DNA of 64,000 nt from Ascoidea asiatica (taxonomy: Eukaryota > Ascomycota > Saccharomycetes > Ascoideales > Ascoideaceae), in contig BCKQ01000002.1 of the NCBI GenBank assembly GCA_001600695.1, positions 248,001 through 312,000 of the forward strand, written 5' to 3'. The notes below the pieces were generated by a model. It was not told where the DNA came from, made no database searches, and saw nothing but the letters and a program-made list of their open reading frames with translations. A program made the position numbers and the translations under genes. Below are positions 32,845-44,895 of the stretch, piece by piece (position 1 is the stretch's first letter; each line of letters begins with the position of its first letter).

Positions 32845-34011
32845 TTTCTACTGGTAAACTTAAGATATGGCAAGTGGTGCTGGAATGGCCGATGGGTCTG
32901 TTTTCTATTAATAACCACAACTCGCTCACAACGAGCAGGAGGAGCGCAGCGAAGCTACCGCGCTACTGTGTTGCGCGGTTGCGCTGCTGGCAGGTTATCA
33001 TGGTTCTAGAATCCGGATTTACACCTTAGACACAAGTAGAAATTGACGAAAACTTGCAAAATTAGGTGAAAATGAGACGGAAATGGGACGGAAAGGGGAT
33101 CTCAGAAATCAAGACCATTGTGGGTTGTTCTTCTTCCTCTTCGAAGCTGATCTGGTTCTTGTTCTGTTCTAGATTGGCCAATCTAGGTTCCCAAGAAACA
33201 CAAACCACTCACGTACAGCTGCTATTGAAGATTGAAAACCGGTTTTTAGCCAGTAAACATCCCAATTGAGTCTTTCTTGTGTTAAAATTGTATCCTGGAG
33301 TTCTGCAACTGTCTGGGTGGATGGTATTTACAGCGGCACACGTCCAACCTGAAATTATCAACAAACCCTTTTTGTGCTACGCCAGCGCAGGGTAACATCT
33401 CGGCCTTCTCTTTTTTTTTTTTTTTCTTTTCCGTTGCCTCTTCCAAATCTAGAACTGTACGACCAGTTTTCTAAATTTTTGTTTGATTATTAGACACATG
33501 ACTTACTGTTTTTATTTTCAAATAAGTGGTCAGCTGACTTGATATGTTATCACGTGAAAAGGCTCTGTTATCAAAAATACGACAGTCTGCCCTCGCATAC
33601 GTTGCTTCGCGCTGCACCTGATTTAGATTTTTTTTTTTTTTGATCTGAAATCTTTCTTGAAATCTTGATTGAAATTTCACGTGTCAGAGAATTCCGTGCT
33701 CGACTTTCACTACCGAAGTGTCTACTGTATATTCAGTAACGATATGTGTATTATTTATTGGTGTATTAGTTATATATTTTATAAATGGTTTGGTTATATT
33801 CTTAAATCATAATAGAAAAAAAAAATTTTTTGAATGAAATAAAAAATTAGATAGATATAAAAAAAGAATGAGAATAAATATTGAATGAAAAACTTAATTT
33901 TAAATTCAATCAAAGCAAAATTGAAACTATTGATTAATTACTTATTAACTTTTGTACTATTCTAATAAACTTTGTATAATGATTTTTTTGTTTCTGATTA
34001 TTATCTGATTA

Positions 34012-34998
34012 CTATATTGTTTCTTGATCATATCCTGACAAACTCATTAAATTTTTTTCATCTATTTCATCATTATAATTATATAAATTATTATATGAAT
34101 TATTATAATATGGTATTTGAGAATTTCCTTCACTATTATTATTATTATTATTATTATTTGTATTATTATATTGTCCAAAATTATTTAACTGAGGATTTAT
34201 TATATTATTTCCAAATGAATTTGTATTTCCATTTATATTTGAGTTATCAAGTATATTTCCATTTGTATTTCCAACTACTCCATTATAATTAGAAATTCCA
34301 AATCTTGAATTTGAAAGATTTCCATAATTATTATATCCATTCATATTATTATTATTATTATTGTTATTATTGAATGAACTATTATCATATATACTACCAA
34401 TACTTCCAATGCTTCCGTTATTAATACCATTAGCTCCATTAATATTTGCAATTCCATTATTTATTTCAGTTCCATAATATCCATTGATATTATTATATCC
34501 ATTAACTGAATTTGAATTTGGAATTAAATTCAAGTTTGTATTATAATTTCCATTAGTACCATTTCCCAAAATAACATTACCATTACTATTACTATTACTA
34601 TTACTATTACTATTACCACTACTAATATTATTGAAATTATTAAGATTATGAAGATTATTATTACTAGCATATGAAATATTCTTGGATCTTGTTATTGGTC
34701 CTTCATTAAATGTACATGTCATTTTATAACTTTCACATAATTTACATGGAATTCCATTTTCAATTATACAACATGATTTCCTTTTTCGACAAAAATCACA
34801 AGGCCTTTGCCTTCTAGATTTATATCTTCTTGTTATTAATTTGGTTTCTCCATTTTCAATTTCATTTTCATTTACATTTGTATTTGACATTCCCATATTC
34901 ATACTCATATTCATATTCATATTCATTGTTGGAAACAGTTGTTGATTTTGGGTAGGATAAATTCCATTGATTGTATTTGATCTTGGAAAACTATTCAT
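34012..34998 (-). CDS. Zn(II)2Cys6 zinc-cluster transcription factor
   Basis: The 328-residue protein has a fungal binuclear zinc cluster near the N-terminus. The ligands are Cys67, 70, 77, 85, 88 and 95 (CDFCRKRKSCC...CKLCESYKMTC), preceded by a basic stretch (RRYKSRRQRP). The rest is almost wholly Asn/Gly/Ser low complexity, with no middle homology region of the kind seen in most family members, so only DNA binding can be inferred. The N-terminus has an Asn-Met repeat made by a hexanucleotide tract. The gene lies after a 2.5-kb upstream region, long enough for complex regulation. I cannot assign an orthologue. Confidence 0.85.
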   Translation of the reverse strand: MNSFPRSNTINGIYPTQNQQLFPTMNMNMNMSMNMGMSNTNVNENEIENGETKLITRRYKSRRQRPCDFCRKRKSCCIIENGIPCKLCESYKMTCTFNEGPITRSKNISYASNNNLHNLNNFNNISSGNSNSNSNSNSNGNVILGNGTNGNYNTNLNLIPNSNSVNGYNNINGYYGTEINNGIANINGANGINNGSIGSIGSIYDNSSFNNNNNNNNNMNGYNNYGNLSNSRFGISNYNGVVGNTNGNILDNSNINGNTNSFGNNIINPQLNNFGQYNNTNNNNNNNNSEGNSQIPYYNNSYNNLYNYNDEIDEKNLMSLSGYDQETI

Positions 34999-37482
34999 TT
35001 TTTTTTATTCTTTGAGTTTTATGTTATATTATTGACTGGTTGACTGATTATCTATTGATTATTTATATGTTATTTTCATTCTTTTTTTTCTCTTTATTAA
35101 CTTCTAAAATTCTTAAATTTTAACTTATATTATTTCTTCTATTTATACAGTACATAAAATTTAAAATTATATAATATTTTTTTGTTTTCAAGTCTGTTCT
35201 TTTGAATATATTTTAAGTCTTTTAAATATTTTAAATATTTTAAATATTTTAAATATTTTAAATATTTTAATTATTTTAATTATTTTAATTATTTTAATTA
35301 TTTTAATTATTTTGTATAATTTATAATATTTTATATAAATTTGTAATAATCTAAATTTATTATAAGATTATAACAAATTAAATCATTCAATTCAATTTTT
35401 TGAAAAGAATAGGTAAAATATCCACAAAAATCATTTAAATTTTTTTAAATTTATTTTTTGCAAAAATTGATACTTTTTCTATCAATTCAATGAAAAATTT
35501 CTTAATTCAATCAATTGATCAATTAAGAAAAAAAAATCTTTGAAATTTTAGTATTATATTACTATACTATACTGTATATTAATATTAACTATAAGAAATT
35601 TTTATCGTATTTCTATCATATTCTTGATAAAAATTATTATTATTAATGATAAAAGTTCCAATATTGTATAATATTAATTCCAATTCTTTTTTAGGAATAT
35701 AAGCTGCAATCCAGGTTAAAGATTATTGAATTTTTAAAGTTTTCAACCTGCTGCTATATTGATTTATAATTATTTATAATTTATAATGAGTTCCGATGAG
35801 TTCCAATAAATTCAATCAATTCCAATCATTTTTAATCTTTTTTTAATGAACTCCATTTAATTCTAATCAATTTCATTCATTTCCAAAGATTTCCAATGAT
35901 TTCAAGTCAAATTTTTATTGAAATTGAATTATATTGAGTAATAATGCTTTTTTGTACTCTATCTACCATAATAATTTTTTCTTGAGATAATTATTTTTTT
36001 TTCAAATTTCTTTTAATTTAACAAAATATAAATTTTTTTCATTTCAATTTTCAATTACTTTTGTAAAAACTAATCAAAATTTGATAAATATTTGATAAAA
36101 ATTATTACCAAGTCATATAATTCAACGTTTTAATTATGATAAATAAACCTCCTATTGCATAATTGAATATATAGAATCAAAACAATTTCATTCAAATTTT
36201 CAGTCAATCTATTATATAATCATATAAATCCCTTAAGATTATCATATATTCTTAAAAAAAACATTCATTCATGTCTAGAAATATGCACAATTTTTAGTCC
36301 TCTTTATATTTTCACAGACCAATTTATTATTCGTGGAAATATTCACTATCATTAAAGTTTACTGGTTTCTATTACTCGAATTGGATTAATTTACCACTCA
36401 AAATCGTATCCAGATAAGATATTCCAACTGTAAAACTACCGTATAATTATTTCACCACCTTCAGCTGCCGAGTAACAATTGTAAATTATTCTCCTTTCAA
36501 AAGACTCCATCTTAATTCAATTGAAGTATGCTATTCATAAAACATCTTCGTCATATTCATTTTTATTATATTAGCTATCATCATTATAATATTATAATTA
36601 CTGTATTATCATCATTATCATTGGCGTAGTTAATCTCGATCACTTTATCACAACGTTGCCACTGCAAAGCGGGAAGCGCCACGCATCTGGATTTGAGTTA
36701 CAACTCCACACAATTTTAATTCAAATCTCTATCAACTTCCATGATTTGATTATTTGGTTATTTGGTTATTTCAGCTTTCTCCATAGTTTTTGTAAAATAA
36801 TGGATGTTGAAAAGTTCGAATATTGATAATCTTGGATGATTTAGATTTTGACTTTAATGTTAAAAGAAAAACTTCAAGGGATTGATTATGAAAGGTTCTG
36901 TTAAATTTTATTTGATGTCCTTTAAATCGCTAGCCCTTAAGAAAAGTAGCTTAAGAATAATTAAATTCCAGTGATCATTCACAGAAAAAGTTTAAATTCA
37001 AATTGAAAATATTTTTAAATATGAGGTTGAATTAATTCTATAGAATACATATATATGCTCGTTTTAAAGTAGTAGTGAAAAATAAAATAAAAAAAAAAAA
37101 CCTAAACAAGACATTCGAGACGCCATAATTTTAATAATATAAGTGCAAAATACTAAATACAAAGAAAGCCAAGAAATGAAAACAAATAGAAAAATAAAAA
37201 AATAGAATGTGAAAAAAAGTGAAAAAAAGTAAATAAAAAAGGAATATAAAAAAAAAAAACTTAAAAAGGAATGAAAAATATTTGAAAAGTATTTTTTTTG
37301 CCAAAAGCCTTTACAAAAATCCAAATAAGAATAAGAAAAATACCAGTTATATAGAAGCAAAAAATTATTGAAAGAATCAAAAAAATCAATAAAAACAAAA
37401 AAAAATTATCAAAATATTCAATAGTTGGGAATCAAATTTTTAAGCTAGAAATTAAAAATTAAAAATTAAGATAGTTGAAGTC
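34999..37482 (-). promoter_or_regulatory. Long upstream region of the zinc-cluster gene
   Basis: This 2.5-kb AT-rich region lies between the RLM1-like gene's stop and the zinc-cluster start. It includes a 9-bp period satellite (35219-35313) and a GC-richer patch at about 36620-36720 (GCGGGAAGCGCCACGC). Poly-A rich frames such as 37064-37360 are not credible genes. Confidence 0.5.
35219..35313. repeat. 9-bp satellite: AAATATTTT then AATTATTTT
   Basis: About five copies of TTTTAAATA pass directly into about five copies of TTTTAATTA. The period is the same and one base differs, so a single point change was amplified within the array. Confidence 0.85.
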
Positions 37483-40207
37483 TTATCGCTTAATTTCTGT
37501 CACTTCTTCTTTTTCAATTTTTACTACATCTTTTGAACTAGTATCTTTTTCAACCGAAGGGACATCTGTTTTTTGATTAACGTCTTCTTTTTTTTCAATT
37601 TCTTTTGAAATTTTATTATTTTCAACACTTTTATTAACTTTTATGAGATTCTTGTTTGATGTATTATTCCCCGATATATTACTGTTGACATTGATTGCAT
37701 TAACAGGATTATTAACATTTGCACTGAATGGAGGAAACGTTACACCTGAAGAAGCCGCTATTGGAGTTGCTCCAAAACCCCAATTCCAATCACTATAAAA
37801 ATTACTTGGAGATGGAAAAAAATCTCCATCACCTAATAATTTAGAAGGTAATCCACCACTTAAAGGTGTTTGCATCTTTTCAGTATTAAAAAAATTATTT
37901 CTAGGTAAAAAATGAGATGGTGAAGGTAATGGTAAAAACCCATTAGGAAATGCAGATATTGGAGTTGACCCTTTTCCAGAATCTTTCTCTCTTATTGTTT
38001 TTAAAGGATTAACTGGATTTGGATTAACTATTGTGTCTTTTGAAATCATATCATTTTTTGAATTGAAATTAGAATCAGTTGCTTCTTCTTTTATATCAAT
38101 TGCTGATAATTTAACTACTGTTGATTCAGTAGATTCTTTTGATGATTCACTTCCTCCGATATCAGCTTCCACTTCTCCACTTGGAATTGATTTACTAAGA
38201 GTTGAATTTGTATTATTTTCTTTTGAAGAATCTTTTTTCTCAACAATTGAATCATTCCCAGAATTATCTATGGGTATTTTTACTCTTAATGTAGGTCTTG
38301 TAGATATACTATTTGATTTGGATGTACTACTATTAATACTATATGCAGGACTTGCAGCAGAAGCATAAGGTATATTTGAATTTGGAATAGAAGATTTTGA
38401 TTTATTGAGTATTGAATGATTTAATTGAACACTAGGAGTTGAATTTAAATTTTGATTTGTTGTAGTTTCTTCTTCAATTTTAGTTGAAGGTGATGGAGAA
38501 GAATTATTTAATGTTGTTGTTATATTTAATTTACTATTTGTATTAGTTGTTGAAAGATTATTTGAAGGAATATTTGGAAATGAAGGAGAAGTAAATGGTA
38601 ATGGATTTTGAATTGGAGGTAATTTTTGAAGTGGAAATTGATAATTTGGTAAAGCTAAACCAGGTTGAAAATTATTTGGAAAACCAGATAATAATTGTCT
38701 TTGTAACATTTGATTTTGATATAATAATTGTTGTTGTTGTTCAAATTTATCACTAGCAATTTTTGTTAAACTTTGATTAGGATTATTTAGAGTGGACAAA
38801 TTATTATTGAGATTATTTATATTATTTATATTATTTATATTATTTAAATTATTCATATTATTTATATTATTTATATTATTTAAATTTGATAAATTACTTA
38901 AATTATTTAGATTATTATTTAGATTATTATTTAAATTTAAAAATTTATTATTTATACCATTTAAACCAGTTATATTTAAATTATAAGGATTTTGAAGATT
39001 ATTCAAATTTGATAAATTGAAATTATTTAGATTATTAAAATTATTTAAATTATTTAAATTATTTATATTTAAATTATTATTTCTTATTAATTGTTGAATA
39101 TTTGATGGAGGAGGTAAAAAAGTATTTAATTGATTATTCAAAAATTGATTATTTTGACTATGAGAAGCTTGATGAAAAGTATATGGAGGTTGTTGAATTT
39201 GTGGAGATAAAATTGAATTTGCAGAAGAACTTCTAAAATGAGAAATTTTTGAATTTTTTAAATTATTTATAGTATTAAAATTACTATTAAAGTTATTATT
39301 AAAATTATTAAAATTTGGGTTAGGATTATTTAAATTTTTATTATCAATTGAATTAAAAGTTGAATTAATACTACTACTTGAACTTTTTGATTTTTTATGT
39401 CTTTTTGTAGAAGGTTCTGAATCAGATTCACTATCATTTTCATTATTATGGTTATTATTGTTGTGACGATTAGCCTGATCATGATCATGATCATTTTCGT
39501 TTTCATTTTCATTTTCATTTTCATTTTCATTTTCATTTTCAATGTCGTTATCATTATCGTTATCGTTATCATCGTCATTATCATTATCATCATCATCATC
39601 TAATATTATATCTTCTTCGATTATACTTTCATGATGATTACTTGAAGGATCACCATTAGTTGAAATTTTAATATTTGAAGTATTTTTAACTCTTGAACAT
39701 TTTTCATAATCACCATAATAAGAAGGATCTTTGGATTCATAAGGTTGTGGATTTTCTAAATATTTTTTAATTAAATCTTTTGTGTCAGTAGAAGAAAATT
39801 CATAAAGTTTATTATTACTATTTAATATTATTACAGCTAAATCAACTTGACAAAGAATAGATAATTCATGAGCTTTTTTAAACAATCCTTGTTTTCTTTT
39901 AACAAAAGTTCTAAATAAATTATAGAAATGGAAAAATAGAAATCGGAAAATTATATGTTAGTAACCTTGAATAAAAATTGAAAAATGGATCAATAATTTG
40001 GCTAAAATAAAAATAAAAATGAAAATAAAAATATATTTTGATATTATTATAATAATATACATATGTATTTATATATTTAAATATTTGAATATTTGAATAA
40101 TTATTATATTAATATATTAATATTTTTATTTATATATAAATATTTACATACACAGTTCTATTTCTTTCATCACTAATAGGCTGAATTGCAATTTTTCTTC
40201 TACCCAT
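37483..40207 (-). CDS. RLM1: MEF2-type MADS-box transcription factor (Rlm1/Smp1)
   Basis: Joining exons 40207-40152 and 39910-37483 gives 827 residues. The spliced N-terminus is a full MADS domain: MGRRKIAIQPISDERNRTV from exon 1, then TFVKRKQGLFKKAHELSILC, QVDLAVIIL and LYEFSSTD. This is close to Rlm1 and Smp1 of S. cerevisiae. Rlm1 is the target of the Slt2 cell-wall-integrity MAP kinase. The rest is long Asp/Asn/Glu and Asn-Leu-Asn repeats. Short Ser/Pro-rich parts such as FLPLPSPSHFLP lie near residue 690 and could be kinase docking or phosphosites. RLM1 versus SMP1 cannot be resolved from this window. Exon 2 alone has no ATG before the conserved KKAHEL segment, which supports the splice. 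Confidence 0.88.
38800..39075 (-). repeat. Asn-Leu/Ile-Asn coding repeats (9-bp period)
   Basis: Runs of ATTATTTAT/ATTATTTAA on the + strand encode a long NNI/NNL repeat in the RLM1-like protein. A separate GAAAAT-type hexamer array at about 39498-39540 encodes Asn-Glu repeats. Confidence 0.85.
39911..40151 (-). other. Intron within the MADS domain of the RLM1-like gene
   Basis: This 241-nt intron has donor GTATGT (from 40151), branch site TACTAAC (39963-39957) and acceptor TTATTTAG ending at 39911. It is a phase 2 intron, and the GT + A junction restores a Val codon in NRTVTF. Confidence 0.9.
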
Positions 40208-41484
40208 TATGTTAAAATGGAAAGATATGATCAGTAAAAGGAGGCTATTTTGTTATTTGGATATATAAATATAGTATAATATATAATATGAAAGATAGAT
40301 ATTGATATCGAGATTGATATAATAAAATTAGATTGAATAAAATTAGATTGAATTAAATTAAAATGAATTATAAATGGAATTGAAGTCAATATATTGTATC
40401 AGAATTTTCTCTTGATTACTGAGCCCAGTTGGAATAAAGTGATATGAATTGAGGATGGTGCAAAAAGTGTTTTAATTAAACCAGAAATAGAATGGGATAT
40501 GACTTTATGAAAATTAGATGAATAGGATATTGTGTTATATAATTTTTAAAAACATCAATAATATATTAATAATATATCAACAATTATAAATTATCAATTG
40601 TCAATTATCAGGAATCACAGTTATTACTGCAATGAAGATGAAGATGTTGAGGATATATTAAGAATGCAACGTTGGAAGCTATTTTTATCCCACTATTGTG
40701 CACTGGAAGCTCTGCACGCACCACCCACACTGCCCCAAAAGCAACCCTGTATAACAAATACATATTTAGCCTAAAAACGTGATTTTACAAATGCTTGATG
40801 TTTTGACAAACGCAGCTGACTTCCCTAATATTACTGGAACAAGTTTTTATTCTCGGAGGCCACTTCAAATTCAGAACAGTTGTTGACGCCGTATAACGCT
40901 TTAAAAATCACGCACATTTAGACATTTATAAACTTATTCATACATTTAGTTTCATACTTGTACTGGATTACACATATTTGCACAGAAATACCCGGAAGGT
41001 GTTTTCGGCAAGCATCCGACTGCTTCCGGGGCTTTTTTTTATTACTAAATAAATGCGGATATTTTGCCCGTGGTGCGGATATCACGTGTGATTATAGTGA
41101 CGACAGTGCGTAAACGACAGAAATCAAAAAAGAAAAACACAAAAACATTCTTTGCTTTCATAAATTTATTTGATTTTCCATGTTTTTTCCAATGATTTTT
41201 CTTGAGCACGCCCACAGTTCTGGTCACACTCAACCAAAAACCTTGTACAGTTAGGGTTTGTAGGGGTGCACCGCAATGCATCAACCACTGTTCTAAAAAT
41301 AACTCAGAGTTTTTCTATATTCTTTTTCTCTCGTATTCTGAAAAATTTTACGAAATTCATTTCTTAAGGTTACATTTATGGAAAATAAATGAATTTAATG
41401 GATTGGTTTTGAATTATTTGAATTGCTTGAATTATAATTCAAAAATAGTCTAATTTTATATACCGTAATATTATATTATTATAT
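40208..41484 (-). promoter_or_regulatory. Upstream region of the RLM1-like gene
   Basis: This is a 1.3-kb gap. The proximal half is AT-rich. The distal half is GC-richer (about 40640-41110) with a strong hairpin and T8 run (listed separately) and a CACGTG box at 41083-41088. The short frames at 41045-41284 and 41202-41453 show no family features. Confidence 0.5.
40991..41040 (+). terminator. Strong hairpin followed by eight Ts
   Basis: CCCGGAAG (40991-40998) pairs perfectly with CTTCCGGG (41023-41030). An inner TCGG/CCGA stem (41005-41008 with 41016-41019) lies inside, and T8 follows at 41033-41040. It has the form of an intrinsic terminator or the 3' end of a Pol III transcript reading left to right. 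No matching gene is recognised upstream, so the function is only a guess. Confidence 0.35.
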
Positions 41485-44400
41485 TCATAAGGCAAATTTT
41501 TTGAAAAGATCATTTACTTCTTCAATTGCAGAATCTATACCTTCAGATTTATCTCCCATTCCCTGAGAAACATTTCCTTTACCACCAGCTCTACCTCCAA
41601 GATATTTAGAACCTAAATCTGTGACTGCTTTAGATTCTAATCCTTGTTTTAATATTTCATCAGAAAGATAACAACCATGAGCAATTTTACTATCATTTTT
41701 AGTTCCTGTAATTAAATAAACTGTTTTATTCTTTGCTGATTTTTTTAAATAATTAATGACTTCAGTAATTGCTTTAGCATTTGACGTTATATCAACATGA
41801 GCAGAAAAAAATTTAGCTTCTGGATTTTCATTAAAATAATTCTTAACACTATCTAATAATTTTTTATTATCTAATTTTTGTTTTTTCTTTAAAGTATCTT
41901 TAAATTCTTTATCAATTTTACTAAATTTATTTCTTAAATTATTTTTAGAAATTAATGAAATTGATGATTTATTTAATAAAACTCCAAATTCTTTTAAAGA
42001 TTTTTCTTTTTCTTCACCAAATGGTAATATTGAAATTGAATCAAGATCATTACTCATACTTGATGCAAGTTCTTGTAATTTAAATGCTGAAATTCCAGAA
42101 TATGCAACAATTCTTCTAATTCCTTTTGCAATACCATTTTCTTCTCCAATAATAATTTCTTTAATTTCATTAGTTTTTGGTACATGAGTACCACCACAAA
42201 ATTCAATTGAATAATTATTCCATTCTTCATTTTCTGGTGTTGAAGTTAATTTTTCAACTGGTACACCAATTGAAACAACTCTAACAGGATCTGGATAAAC
42301 TTCACCAAAAACTGCTCTTAATCCACATATTTTTTTAGCATTATCTAATGAAACTTCTTTTGAATAAACAATTAGATTATCTTTAATTTGTTCATTACAA
42401 ATATCTTCAACTTTTTTAACTTCTTCAATTGATAATGGTTTTTTATATGAAAAATCAAATCTTAATTTTTCTGGTGCAACTAATGAACCTTTTTGATCAA
42501 TTGAATCTCCAAGAGTTTTACGTAATGCAAAATTAAGTATATGAGTTCCTGTATGATTATTTTTTATAGGTAATCTACGATCAATATTAAATGATGCAAT
42601 AACTAAATCTGAAACTGATATTGAACCTTCAACTAAATAACCTGTATGAAGAACATAACCTCCATATAACTGAACATCATTAATTATAAATTCTAATTTT
42701 CCATCAATAACTAATCTACCTGTATCATATTCTTGACCACCTTGTTCTGCATAAAATGGAGTTTTATCTAATAAAATACCAAATTCTTTTCCAATAATTG
42801 GAGATGGAATTGATTCAATAAAATCTTTTCCATCATAAATTGCTAAAATTTTTGATTCTATATCATTTGTAGAATATTTTGAATTATCATCAGTTGTGAT
42901 TATTGATTTTTCTTCTAATTTTTTTAATGAAAATACATCAAGAATAATTTTATTTTTTTTTAAAGTGGAAGAACCTTTTTTTGAAGCTTCATAACTTTCT
43001 TTTTTAGCTTTTTCAAAACCTTCTTGATCAATTTTTAAATTTGCTTCTTCAGCCATAATTTGTGTTAAATCAATTGGAAAACCATAAGTATCATATAATC
43101 TCCAAACTTCAAGTCCATTAAGAATTTTATTACCTTTTAAGGCTTTTTCAGCATATTCTGTAAATAATTTTTCACCCCGATCTAAAGTTTTTGAAAAAGA
43201 TTTTTCTTCATCATCTAAAACTTCAAATAAATTTTCAGTATTTTTTTTTAAAGCAATTTCTGGAAAAATATTTTTAACTTGATCAATTAAAGTTGGAACA
43301 AGTTGAGAAAAAAAAGGTTCTTTACCAATTGGAAAATTCATATATTTTCTTGCAAATCTACAACCTCTTCTTAAAACTCTTCTTAATACATAACCTCTAC
43401 CTTCATTATTTGGAATACCACCATCAACAATTGCAAAAGTTAAAGTTCTTACATGATCAGCAAGAACTCTATAAGCAGTATCAATACCATCAATATCATC
43501 ATTACCAAAATGACCAGTATAATCTCTAACATTAGTAATTTTTTGAATTGATTTGAATAAAGGTTGAAATACATCAGTATCATAATTTGATTTAACATCT
43601 TGTAAAAGAGAAACTAATCTTTCAAACCCCATACCAGTATCAATATGTTTTGCAGGTAAAGATCTTAAAGTACCATTTGATTCACGATTAAATTGCATAA
43701 AAACATTATTCCAAATTTCAATTACATTTGGATCATCTTTATTAACTAAATTTGAAGCATTTCTTGAACCAATTCTATCATAATGAATTTCAGAACATGG
43801 GCCACATGGACCTTGATCACCCATTTCCCAAAAATTATCATGAACATCACCAGGTAAAATATGAGATGGATCAATACCAGTATTTTCCCATAAATTTTTA
43901 GCTTCTAAATCAGGTTCAAGACCTTGTTTTGAATCACCTTCAAAATAAGTTACATATAAACGATCTTTTGGTATTCCATAAACATTTGTTAATAAATCCC
44001 AAGACCAATTAATTGCTTCTTTTTTAAAATAATCACCAAAAGACCAATTACCTAACATTTCAAAAAAAGTATGATGATAAGAATCTTTGCCAACATCATC
44101 TAAATCATTATGTTTACCACCAGCTCTAATACATTTTTGAGAATTTACAGCTCTTTTTAAATTATATAAATTTGAATTTGGATCTACAGTACCTAAGAAA
44201 ATTGGTTTATATTGATTCATACCAGCATTCGCAAATAATAAAGTTGGATCATCAAATGGAACAACAGAAGATGATGGAATAAAAGTATGATTTTTAGTTT
44301 TTATAAAATAATCTAAAAATGTATTTCTAACATTTTCAGCAGTCCATTTTTCAGGATCAGGAAACTTTTGTTTAATTGATTGATTTGAAATTGAATTGGA

Positions 44401-44520
44401 TTCAGACATTATTGAAATTTTTGAAAATGTTGAAAATTTATTAAATTTATAATAATTGCAAATATTAATATTACGATATGCGATTTTATTAATTGATTTT
44501 GAAATTGGAAACCGTAACAT
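41485..44520 (-). CDS. ALA1: Alanyl-tRNA synthetase, cytosolic and mitochondrial
   Basis: The gene encodes 1011 residues. The class II catalytic core begins with FLDYFIKTKNHTFIPSSSVVP. The anticodon-independent tRNA-recognition domain follows, and then the editing domain with its HxxxH zinc motif (NHTGTHILNFALR) and the downstream FCGGTHV. The C-Ala part ends with LGGRAGGKGNVSQGMG. Two in-frame ATGs matter. The upstream one (44520) adds a basic, Asn/Ser/Lys-rich leader of 37 residues resembling a mitochondrial presequence. The second (44409) starts MSESNS at the cytosolic enzyme. One gene thus likely serves both compartments, as in S. cerevisiae, where a non-AUG codon is used for the mitochondrial form. 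A still earlier TTG at 44544 is not needed. Confidence 0.97.
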   Translation of the reverse strand: MLRFPISKSINKIAYRNINICNYYKFNKFSTFSKISIMSESNSISNQSIKQKFPDPEKWTAENVRNTFLDYFIKTKNHTFIPSSSVVPFDDPTLLFANAGMNQYKPIFLGTVDPNSNLYNLKRAVNSQKCIRAGGKHNDLDDVGKDSYHHTFFEMLGNWSFGDYFKKEAINWSWDLLTNVYGIPKDRLYVTYFEGDSKQGLEPDLEAKNLWENTGIDPSHILPGDVHDNFWEMGDQGPCGPCSEIHYDRIGSRNASNLVNKDDPNVIEIWNNVFMQFNRESNGTLRSLPAKHIDTGMGFERLVSLLQDVKSNYDTDVFQPLFKSIQKITNVRDYTGHFGNDDIDGIDTAYRVLADHVRTLTFAIVDGGIPNNEGRGYVLRRVLRRGCRFARKYMNFPIGKEPFFSQLVPTLIDQVKNIFPEIALKKNTENLFEVLDDEEKSFSKTLDRGEKLFTEYAEKALKGNKILNGLEVWRLYDTYGFPIDLTQIMAEEANLKIDQEGFEKAKKESYEASKKGSSTLKKNKIILDVFSLKKLEEKSIITTDDNSKYSTNDIESKILAIYDGKDFIESIPSPIIGKEFGILLDKTPFYAEQGGQEYDTGRLVIDGKLEFIINDVQLYGGYVLHTGYLVEGSISVSDLVIASFNIDRRLPIKNNHTGTHILNFALRKTLGDSIDQKGSLVAPEKLRFDFSYKKPLSIEEVKKVEDICNEQIKDNLIVYSKEVSLDNAKKICGLRAVFGEVYPDPVRVVSIGVPVEKLTSTPENEEWNNYSIEFCGGTHVPKTNEIKEIIIGEENGIAKGIRRIVAYSGISAFKLQELASSMSNDLDSISILPFGEEKEKSLKEFGVLLNKSSISLISKNNLRNKFSKIDKEFKDTLKKKQKLDNKKLLDSVKNYFNENPEAKFFSAHVDITSNAKAITEVINYLKKSAKNKTVYLITGTKNDSKIAHGCYLSDEILKQGLESKAVTDLGSKYLGGRAGGKGNVSQGMGDKSEGIDSAIEEVNDLFKKFAL

Positions 44521-44544
44521 AAAAAACAAATCTACAACTTGCAA

Positions 44545-44895
44545 ATTATTCTATAATATAAGTCTTTTCCTTGGGATTGAATAAAAAATTGAATATAAAA
44601 AGTAATTAACTTTATATAAATGTATATAAAACTAAGATAAAGTAGAATAAATACAATTAAAAGAAGAGTAAACAAAGATAAGAAATGGCAAAAGCAGTGG
44701 TTGAAAATAAAAATTTCAATTCTGCACCCGCCACCGCCGCCTCCACCGCCACGGCGCAAAACACTTGTCCAGTTTTTTTTGCGGTTCTTCTGCGCAATGA
44801 CTCACTTTTGATATCTCCACTGGCATTTTTTGTGTTCTTTCTCGACTACAGAAATGTTTTTTTTATTGAAATACTGTATATTACTGGGAAGTAAT
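44545..44895 (-). promoter_or_regulatory. ALA1 upstream region
   Basis: This short gap is downstream of ETT1. A GC-rich CCGCC/CCACC trinucleotide-like patch lies at about 44720-44765. No CACGTG box was seen. Confidence 0.5.

Larger units (their letters stand above)
31854..34011 (-). promoter_or_regulatory. Long upstream region of the SBE2-like gene
   Basis: This 2.2-kb gap lies between the zinc-cluster gene's stop and the SBE2-like start. It contains a GATTATAT microsatellite (31909-31964), a GC-rich island at about 32815-33010, poly-T runs near 33410 and 33630, and CACGTG boxes at 33551-33556 and 33678-33683. ORFs of 60-70 codons inside the GC patches have no domain. No RNA gene was recognised. 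Confidence 0.5.

Noticed and set aside
37064-37360. 98-codon Phe/Leu-rich ORF on the - strand
   Set aside because: It is the complement of an A-rich intergenic region, with no conserved features.
40640-41040. Possible RNase P or SRP RNA
   Set aside because: I compared it with the conserved blocks I know and found no match, so only the terminal hairpin is reported.
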